The notes under the pieces were generated by a model. It did not search any database. It saw only the letters and a list, made by a program, of their open reading frames with translations, and was not told the origin of the DNA. The position numbers were made by a program, and so were the translations under genes. Positions 56,756 through 64,000 of a stretch of 64,000 nt of DNA are shown here, piece after piece. Within the stretch, counting starts at the first letter, position 1. Every line of letters starts with the position of its first letter. This DNA comes from Oscheius tipulae (Eukaryota > Nematoda > Chromadorea > Rhabditida > Rhabditidae): assembly GCA_037178975.1 (NCBI GenBank), contig JASJZH010000006.1, forward strand, positions 9,858,001-9,922,000, written 5' to 3'.

Positions 56756-57829
56756 CAGACGGGTTCAGAATTACTTGTACCATATATATCGTGAGCATTA
56801 TATAAGACTTCCTTACCATAAAGTGTCGATTTGAAACCAAAAGCCAGGCCTGTGCAGAGAGATCGGCCACTGACTGGCTAAAAAAGTGACAAGTTCACGT
56901 CGATGCACGAGTGACAGATTGGCAGAAACGGAAGTTAATGTTTCACAAAGTTCACAGAGGTGGCAGATCTTTGAAATTTATCAATACCACACTGTGAACG
57001 CTGACTGTGGTATAGAAGAAACGAATACCAGAAGCGAAATAGAACGAAAGAGAATTGTCAGAATCGTTAGCAAGATTACATTCAACCGCCGATGCTGAAC
57101 GGATGAGACATCGGTGGGAATATATAAGATTCCTTGTTGCATCGCATATCATTGGGCTGTGCCAGGCATCCAAAGGTTTGATTGATTATCTTACGATCCA
57201 CAGTTTCTAAGACGTGCGCAAAGCACTTCTTAGTGGCACACTCTGAGTCATTGATTTATTAGTAGACTGGATCCGCATGTTGTTCGTCTTTAAAAACTGT
57301 TATGGTTCTTTGAGTGTCTACGTGCCCATGTAGCAAATCAAAGCTACTGCGTATGGAAGGAAAAGAAGCAAATTCAAGAATACTTTCATGCGGGAGACTG
57401 TGACGAACTGTTGATACAGACCTTTTATTAAAACGCGAACAAAACGTGGAGCAACAAACGGACTGCCAAAAAGATAGAGTTGAAAAAAAAACCAGAGGGA
57501 CGGCTTTTGAACATATACTATTTAAGTCATTGTAAGCATTTTGGACTTCTTGTTGTTTGCAGCTGTGTCAGAATACTCAGCGTTTCTCAGTTCGAATTGA
57601 AAACTTTAGTGACCGAAGCGGTAATGGCCAAAACATTTTGGTATGAAATTTTGACATGAACCGGCTGAGCCTAGAGACGCTTTGTCCGTAACTACTCAGC
57701 TGTTGCTGCAGCTAATACATTCTATTAGAGAAGAGCCATGTCAGTGTGTGGTAACAGTGTGTGGTCTCGTTCGCAGCAGTCAACTTTTTTTCATATAATC
57801 CAATAAAGTTTACTGTGATGACCAAAGCT
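56756..57829. other. Intergenic, no gene seen
   Basis: Short frames only (up to 73 codons). No splice context or motif. Confidence 0.5.
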
Positions 57830-58807
57830 TCATGTACATACATTATAATCACAACCCGTAGGACAGCACTTTCCTCTCGATCCACACTCCGAGTCGTGGT
57901 TGCACCAGTTGATAGGGTTTTTGACCTGGGACACTGCTTTATAGTTTTTTGGTAGTAGTGAAGGAGGCACCGCGGTTCGACTTGACTTGTGTACTGAATG
58001 AGTATAGCATTTCTTGCCTTTTTCTAATTGTTTGACACATTTTTTTCGGCTTGAAAGTGTGTCTAATCTATTCAGCATGGCATTATACACTAGTAACGTG
58101 CAGTTGAACGTCAAAAAAATGGAGAAACTGAAAAAGTTTTAACGAGAGTAGTCTTCTACCCAATGATTTCTACTTTTTAGTAAACTTTAACGTCTAAATA
58201 TGCACTTCTAGGGTAGATTATCATCCTGAATCGATTAAACACACTTTCAAGTCGAAAAATTTGTCAAACAATTAGCCTAAGGCAAGAAATGCTATACTCA
58301 TTCAGAACACGATTTTGCGCCAAGTCGAACCGTGGTGCCTCCTTCACTACTACCGTTTCTTTAACCACTTACAACACATTTGAATCCTAGCTGCTCAAAA
58401 CTTGGACACATTTCTTTCGGCGGATGACAACACGGATAATTTGTAGTGTCTCGGCACATCTGAAAAGTAGTTGTTTGTGATTGTTAGTGTACTTGTAGAA
58501 GTACTTACATAACCTGATCTGCACCGTAGATCCATTTTACAGGTATGGAAGAGGAATTTTCTTTGACACACTGGCGGCTCTAAAACGCTAATTTTGAACA
58601 AAAACTTGTAAAATACCAATTATTGGAGGTTCTGTAGTTGTAGTGATCTCGTGGGCCCGAATGAATGAGCATTCTTCCCTCTCAATTCCCAAATTTTTCC
58701 AATAGGAACACCAGTCGAGGTCTAAAACTTTTTTAAGACTTTGATGGCTCGTTCTTACTTTGAGAAAAAGCGGTCGCACCAAGAAAAAGTGTAAAGTAAA
58801 TAATCAT
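57830..58807 (-). CDS. Secreted WAP-type (four-disulfide core) Cys-rich protein
   Basis: Five exons give about 135 residues. A signal peptide (MIIYFTLFLGATAFSQ) is followed by a first Cys region (LDWCSYWKNLGIEREEC), a Thr-rich ITTTTEPP linker and a middle region (VCQRKFLFHTCKMDLRC, MCRDTTNYPCCHPPKEMC, QLGFKC). A final WAP-like half ends CNHDSECGSRGKCCPTGCDY and a last Cys. C..D..C....KCC...C is the mark of WAP domains, which often inhibit proteases or microbes. The middle YPCC..P..MC also resembles a WAP half, so the protein may be one long or two partial WAP units. The last intron (57926-58369) is almost wholly an inverted repeat. Confidence 0.75.
57951..58355. repeat. Long inverted repeat (foldback, MITE-like) filling an intron
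   Basis: The left arm (57951-58075) and right arm (58225-58355) match in reverse complement over about 125-130 bases, with a 150-base spacer. Matching pieces include TAGTAGTGAAGGAGGCACC, GAGTATAGCATTTCTTGCC, CTAATTGTTTGACA and GAAAGTGTGT. Mismatches and small gaps are scattered, so it is not brand new. The element occupies most of the 444-base last intron of the WAP gene. No transposase frame is inside, so it would be a non-autonomous element or a local palindromic duplication. Confidence 0.8.
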
Positions 58808-59155
58808 TAGTGAAATATGAGGCGGAGGCCCGAAATCCCAGGTGGTCTTTATATTATGTTAGGCCACTCTGTTTGCTCAGAGTTTCCAGACAATCGCTTC
58901 CGCTGGTCAAACAGATGTCAGCCCCTGGATTCACGCTGTGGACATCATAACAAAACAAGCCTTCCGGTCTCGCCCCACACACTTAGCCAAGCACAGATCT
59001 TTCGAAGAGGTGGCTTTTGAAGATTTCCGGCCCGGCGAGGGGTGGTCTCGCACCGAAATCGAACTACCAGCCTGCAAAGCCCTGAAATGCAGGCAATTGA
59101 CAGAGGATTGAGACCAATTGATCATAGTAGCCTCTTCCATTCAGTTCGTTTCACA
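58808..59155. other. Divergent promoter interval, WAP and cyclophilin genes
   Basis: About 350 bases between two divergent starts. Contains the tRNA-like pseudogene at 59041-59115; otherwise nothing recognised. Confidence 0.5.
59041..59115 (-). repeat. tRNA-Gln-like remnant
   Basis: On the minus strand it begins GGTCTC and ends GAGACC, which can pair as an acceptor stem. It has CAGGGCTTTGCAGG at the anticodon-arm position (TTG would be Gln) and GTTCGATTTC at the T-loop position. The D arm and T stem do not pair properly, so I read it as a degenerate copy. It is 40-115 bases before the cyclophilin ATG. Confidence 0.4.
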
Positions 59156-60248
59156 ATGTCTCTCGTTTTCTTGGATATCGAAGCCGATGGTCGTCCTCTT
59201 GGTCGGCTTACCTTTGAACTTTTCGACAAGACTGTCCCGAAGACATGCAAAAACTTTCGAATGTTGTGTACTGGAGAGAAGGGATTTGGATTCAAGGGCT
59301 GCGAATGGTATCGTATCATTCCAGGATTCTGCGCTTGTGTGAGTTTTATGTTCGATTCACGACCTAAAGAAGGTAAGTTCCCATGGGTTTCTTGTGCATA
59401 ATATTTAATGGATTACTAAGTGCACATGATTTCTTGTTTGATCCACTTGTAGTCGGGTCGCTTCAAACCAAAACTCTCAAATTAAGAGATCAGTGAAAAA
59501 GGCTTTTGCTAGCGGTAAGACCCTAAAAAGTATAAGTGTAGGAGTGTAATGGTACAAATGGGCTGAGAAAATGACATGCAACATAACGGTACTTTCACAG
59601 AACTATGGGTCTCTACTACTGAACATAGTTTTAACCACTTCTGCCAACCTATTCTTGCTCCCTCCCTGTGAGTTTCACCTGTCCACATGTCTCTCTAGTT
59701 GAACTGCCGCAGAAGAAACAGTATTTTTCTCAAGAAACTCTCTTCCCCTTCCAAACTTACAGAGCTTATAGCAATTACAAGGAAGATATCTAACCTTTTT
59801 AAGTATTCAAACTTTTCTGTTTGTGTTTTTGCAATGCATCCATCATACCTCATTACGCCCAATTATCCAGAGCGGCGACTTCGAGACCCAGAACGCAGAC
59901 CGGAAGGGAGGAAAAAGTGCTCTCGAAACGAAATACTTCAAAGACGAGAACTTCATGGTCAAACATAACGCGAGAGGAATTCTCTCCATGGACAACTTTG
60001 GCTGGCCTGATACGAATTCCAGTCGGTTCTTTGTCACCTTCAAAGCAACCCCCTGGATGAACAACTTCCATGTGGCCTTTGGGAAGCTTGTCAAAGGTTT
60101 CGAGGTCCTAGAAAAGATGGAGGAACTAGGCATCTTGGATGGTTCGTTCCCTCTGCATATCATATAATCCACGACTATTTCAGAGAGTGGTGTTCAGCGA
60201 GGAAGAACGCTCCAAAAAGTTGTTATCTCCGACTGTGGTGTGCTCTAA
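59156..60248 (+). CDS. Cyclophilin-type peptidyl-prolyl isomerase, divergent
   Basis: Three exons (59156-59338, 59871-60141, 60184-60248) give 172 residues, the size of a single-domain cyclophilin. Typical stretches are [81 protein letters not shown] and a VVISDCGVL end. Compared with cyclophilin A the catalytic Arg, Phe60, Phe113, Trp121 and His126 equivalents remain. Met61 and Gln63 positions are Cys (GFCACSGDF), the Gln before FF is Arg, and the SMANAG loop is SMDNFG. Activity may be reduced or altered. No signal peptide, so cytosolic or nuclear. The first intron is 532 bases. AATAAA at about 60259. Confidence 0.92.
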
Positions 60249-61014
60249 GTCATCATCAATAAACATGCAAAAAAGCTAAAGTTCAGCAAGCATAATCTCC
60301 CTGCTGTTTTGACCAACTTCTCCAACTTTTTGATTCCCTAAAGTCAAGAAAGCCCCTCTTAACGGTTTAACAAAAAATCTAAGAAGAGATTGCCATGACT
60401 GTTCGACTTTCCCTAAAAAAAAGAAAAAAGAACCAGATTCTTTACGGACCCCCTCCTGACTTCTCGGAGCCTGGATGTTCTTCGTAGTAGTAAACACAGT
60501 GTTGTTGGTCAGGGGCGATGGAAGAAGTATTGTTTTGGACAACGCCTTGCCACTCTTGCAGTGACCACAATAGATCCCGCTATACGAGGACGACTTGAGG
60601 CAGGAAAAACAGTGGATTAGCAATGCGATTTGCAAAGAGGGAGAAAGTCAAATTCTTCCAATCTTTACTGTTACAGAGAGCGGGAGAACTACGTCACTAC
60701 TGTGACTAAAACTGATATGGGATTGGTAGAGGGGGAATATGTACAGATTGCTGCTGTATAGGAGATGCATGGCTGCCAGGATAGGTTAAGGAGGTAACAT
60801 CTTGTGTTGTCAAATATGCATCATAGAGGTAGCAGTTTGCTAATTTTGCAAGAATCACAGCCAATTGTGGACGAATGACACGGGTATAACGTTTTCAATA
60901 GACGGGGCGTATAGAAATCACAAAGGTTGGTCGGCTCCATTAACCGGGGGAAGACAGACCGGGGCAAGGCTACAAGTATGAAAGATTCGTTGGGGGGTAT
61001 ACTGCCACCATATG
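60249..61014. other. Intergenic or 3' region of the DM gene
   Basis: A minus-strand frame of 119 codons (60276-60635) follows an acceptor-like CTCAAG and could be an alternative last exon of the DM gene (IYCGHCKSGKALSKTILLPS). It contains a long T tract ending in TTTTTTTTAG, so it may itself be split or simply non-coding. Confidence 0.35.
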
Positions 61015-62819
61015 TTAAACTGTACATACATCAATGATACTGTTGGCGATATCCATCGCATCCGGCTCCAGTTTCGTCTCCATCAGCTTGTAGTTCGAAA
61101 GCAGCTGAAGGATCGTGTCACTTCCCAAGGTGAGCGGGAAGTTGAAGGTGCTGTTCGTGACGGGAGTCGCAGGATTAATGGCAACTGGAGCCACAATAGT
61201 CTAAAGATTTTCCATATTTTGGTCAGTGAACAATGATACCTGAAGCGGAGATGGTGGAGAAGGCGGAATTAGTATTGTTGGACTTTTTAACAGTTCCGGA
61301 GTACTCGTGGGGACAGAGAAGGCCGAGCTTATTGAGGACTGTGGGGAGTAGGAGGAGCCGTCAGAGGAGGCTGGCGAAGTTAGTAAAGAGTTGGGAACAG
61401 TCTTTGTCTGAAGCTGGTCTGAAAATAGTACTTTAGGTAGGATTTAGGTTTGGGACATGCTTAGACACAGGCTCCAGCTTATCTACCAGAAACGTGAATT
61501 GTTTACTACTACCGAGAAGGTACGGGTGAGAATTTTCAGTATTGTTCTTTCAGTTCTGTTCTTTCAATTCAATAATTCCGGAACACTCGAAGGTATAAAC
61601 TGTGATGTTTCTATCTATAATATGGCATGACAACAGCTGCGGAAACTGACAGTGTGGTGATTTTGGTAAGATAGCCATGAGACTCTCAAAAATGACCAGA
61701 TTTAACAGTATCGAGGATTTAATTCGAAACTTCCACTTTTGAGCACTGTGTTCCGTGTTTTGACTCTACAACTCTCCCCTTTTAAGACTCACAAAGAAGA
61801 GCATTGTTGATGGCATTGAGAGAGAAGGGCGTCAACCCCGTAGCCGTGAGAGCTGCAGCTGCCTGAAGCTGCGAGGCGATATGATCCCTAGTCAAGTTCA
61901 GTTGGTTATCCTTCTTCTGTCGTCTCCGAATCTTGATCTGATCGGCCATTAGTTTTTGGCGTTCTGACACAGCTCGACACTGCAAAACTTCATATTGAGA
62001 TTTTTCAATGGCTTGTATAGGCTTGCTACTGGAAAAACAGCTCTATATTTCAGAGTGCGGCCCATAAACAACATGTTTATCTCATTTCGATAGCTTCAAA
62101 GTCTATCCCCTGTACGCGTTAAATGCAGGTGTCCATGTGTGCCGAAGGTTGTTGACACAATTTATGATGTCTCACTTAAAACACTTGGCTGATTTCCAAA
62201 AATGTCAGGCAAGACAAACAATTCCAAGTTTCTATAGATCTTTTCAATGTGTGAAACGCACAAAGTTATTATAGGCTTGAGATAGAAAAATAGGTTCAAG
62301 TTGACCGAACCCGGAGGTAATTGGGTAGAAAACCCACTTTATCGCAGGGACAATCCTTGTAGGGACAGACTCTCTTGTGACCCTTCAGTCGAGACTTCTT
62401 CCCGTGCTGACCACACTTTTGGCAGTTCGGGATGCGTTCTGAAATAAACCATGTTTGTCACATTTTTCAACACATTGGTGGCGGCACCGCAGACGCGAAT
62501 AAGTCGGAATACTGTAGCCGAAAAACAACAATTTTGTGGCGCGTTTAGTGAGTCAACTTTTGTAATGTTAGCTGTTTAACAACGTGTACTGTCTACTCGA
62601 CGACAAACTGATAGGGTTTGGAATTGTTACCAAATCTACAGAACACAACGTACTTGAATAGCTCGGACCCTCGCTCTCAAAGACACTCTTGATGGCAGCG
62701 TTGATAGAAATAGCATCGAGACCCGTGGCGGAGAGGCCATCAAAAGCCGAAAGCTGGCTGCTAATTGTCGAGGAGTCAAATAGACCCATCGACTGTGGAT
62801 AGTAGCTGAGCTGTGTCAT
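61015..62819 (-). CDS. DM-domain (doublesex/mab-3 type) transcription factor
   Basis: Five exons (62819-62654, 62438-62338, 61979-61793, 61418-61240, 61200-61015) give 272 residues. A Ser/Thr-rich start (MTQLSYYPQSMGLF) leads to one DM zinc module: RIPNCQKCGQHGKKSRLKGH, KRVCPYKDCPCDK, then CRAVSERQKLMADQIKIRRR after an intron. The Cys/His ligands (C..C, H, H, C, C, C.C) are complete, and the basic recognition tail is present, so minor-groove DNA binding is expected. A curious pair: LSATGLDAISINAAIKS before the DM domain and LTATGLTPFSLNAINNALL after it are similar. A Ser/Pro activation-like region and TILQLLSNYKLMETKLEPDA complete the protein. The family directs sex-specific and neuronal development. 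GTATGT at the last GAT could instead be a donor to 60635. An upstream in-frame ATG at 62975 exists. Confidence 0.88.
61511..61529 (+). repeat. Dispersed 20-base motif in a DM-gene intron
   Basis: ACCGAGAAGGTACGGGTGA in the intron between exons 3 and 4 of the DM gene, read on the strand opposite the gene. Confidence 0.5.
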
Positions 62820-64000
62820 AACTACGAAGCCGTAATGGTCATCTGGATAACGAGCCACGCCCCGCCTAGGTCTCCCCTCATTGCCCGCCTTCTGGCTGTT
62901 GCCCTCCAACAGGAACACACTGCTTTGTAAATGGAACGAAACTGAGGGGAATGAGAGGGTCACACGGCAAAACATGCCATTTCAAAGAATGTCCTAGAAT
63001 TTTTGGGCCTAACAGTTTCTGGAGAGAATAGCACTAAGAAGTCTTGGGGAATATGTGTTGCTCTAATCGTTCAAAGATTGCCGGAACGTGTTTCCTTGTT
63101 GTTTCGCTGGTCTTTGACTCTAAAACACGGACTTTTGCTTAAAGCCGAATCCGGATCATCTCGAATATATAAAAAGTATCAACTAGATGGCTTATGATAC
63201 TGCAAAGATGCCATGCTTTTCAGGGGGAACATTTGACATCATTCTGTTCCCAATAACTAGAAAAGGGAGAAGGCTAAAAGGATAATGTTTTAGGCAGATA
63301 ATGGAATTCTAATGGTGGACCAGAAAGATCAGAAAAAGTCTCTCAAGATCTATATTTAGGGTTGAAGTATCCGAAATCCTCTAATTTCCATTTTTTCTCC
63401 TCATTTGACTACCCGACAGTTTTGTTACCGATCATTTCAAGACAAGACATACCTTGTTATGATTACGGGTGAGTAATTGTTTGAATGCTACAACTGACGG
63501 GCTTTAGAAGATTAAAAATCTCCAAAAATATTGTTTTGTTCCGCTGAACCTGGTTCGTAAAATCGAGACTTTGCAGTAAAAAATGCATGTTGACAGGATG
63601 ACCAACTTTTGCCCTAACTTATATCCTTATGTACAGTCATGTCAACAAACGCTGTTCAAAATGTTCAAGTATCTTCCCATATTTGTCTCTCGGAAAACAT
63701 CATAATAGGGAAGTAGGCTCTCGATATGTATAGCTGACAAGCCGTGTAATTCATGTCCACTGCAGTGTCCAGTGGTTGTTTACTACGTAGTTCCCATGTT
63801 TTGCAGAATTCTCAAGTAATCGAATAAGGTGCTTTGAGCGTTTGTTCGCTTTACGGAACGTAGGAGGACTTTTGCGTGTGTGTGCAAAAATAATAACAAG
63901 CATTTTTGGATACTGACGGAGCAAAAACTATAGCTGATTTTATGCGGATGTATCAAGAACACAAGTCTCTGTCTCTCTGTCTGTCTGTCTGTCCCTTTGT
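62820..64000. other. Upstream region of the DM gene; simple repeat at the edge
   Basis: No further gene supported. Holds the DM promoter and perhaps 5' untranslated exon. A weak motif relative (GATTACGGGTGAGT) is at about 63462. The last 35 bases are (TCTG)n/(TCTC)n simple repeat. Confidence 0.5.
63966..64000 (+). repeat. Microsatellite (TCTCTG/TCTG)n, cut by the window edge
   Basis: TCTCTGTCTCTCTGTCTGTC and onward to the window end. Similar short CTCT/CTGT tracts are in introns at about 5730-5790 and 41895-41990. Confidence 0.7.

Overview
The window reads as nuclear DNA of a nematode. The evidence is a cuticle collagen with a nematode N-terminal domain and a dibasic cleavage site, two neuropeptide precursors matching the C. 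elegans nlp-13 and nlp-9 families, T20D4.11-like (DUF19) and saposin-like secreted proteins, many short introns (often 35-60 bases) ending in TTTCAG or TTTTAG, and TTTTAG sites just before start codons that could accept a trans-spliced leader. I cannot name the species. All multi-exon models were assembled by eye from splice signals, reading frame and family resemblance. For the models where I added exon lengths (PGAM, first pepsin-like, P450, nlp-13, nlp-9, OPA3, DM, cyclophilin, membrane protein) the totals are whole numbers of codons.

Layout, left to right. 1-3.5 kb: an exon fragment running off the edge (-), a doubtful secreted peptide and a histidine phosphatase of the TULA/UBASH3 type (+). 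4.5-8 kb: a tandem pair of pepsin-like proteins with damaged catalytic motifs, plus a small secreted peptide (-). 9.6-13.7 kb: a large secreted protein with three DUF19-type Cys-rich domains and Thr/Ser-rich linkers. 14.7-16.9 kb: a CYP4-type cytochrome P450. 18-20.1 kb: a small Ala-rich protein and a helix-turn-helix DNA-binding protein. 20.1-22.9 kb: a CpG- and GAGA-rich non-coding block. 22.9-27.9 kb: a phospholipase C-beta without the usual long tail. 28-36.2 kb: nlp-13-like and nlp-9-like genes (both -) around a cuticle collagen (+). 37.5-44.3 kb: a 77-residue ORF, an OPA3-like gene and a saposin-like gene. 45.9-49.1 kb: lipin. 53.5-60.2 kb: an orphan Cys-rich peptide, a doubtful gene, a one-pass membrane protein, a WAP-type secreted protein and a divergent cyclophilin. 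61-62.8 kb: a DM-domain transcription factor.

The genes do not form an operon or obvious pathway; orientation is mixed. Themes are secreted or cuticle products, neuropeptides, lipid signalling (PLC and lipin) and transcription factors. From memory, the C. elegans counterparts of several of these (nlp-9, nlp-13, lpin-1, PLC-beta genes) lie on chromosome V, and nlp-13 and nlp-9 are neighbours there, so the window may be a conserved segment. Introns and intergenic DNA carry two recurring repeat types: a roughly 20-base motif resembling ACCGAGACRGTACGGGTGA, and tRNA-like pieces with good A and B boxes. A foldback of about 130-base arms fills one intron. I saw no rRNA, CRISPR array, viral gene or intact transposase.
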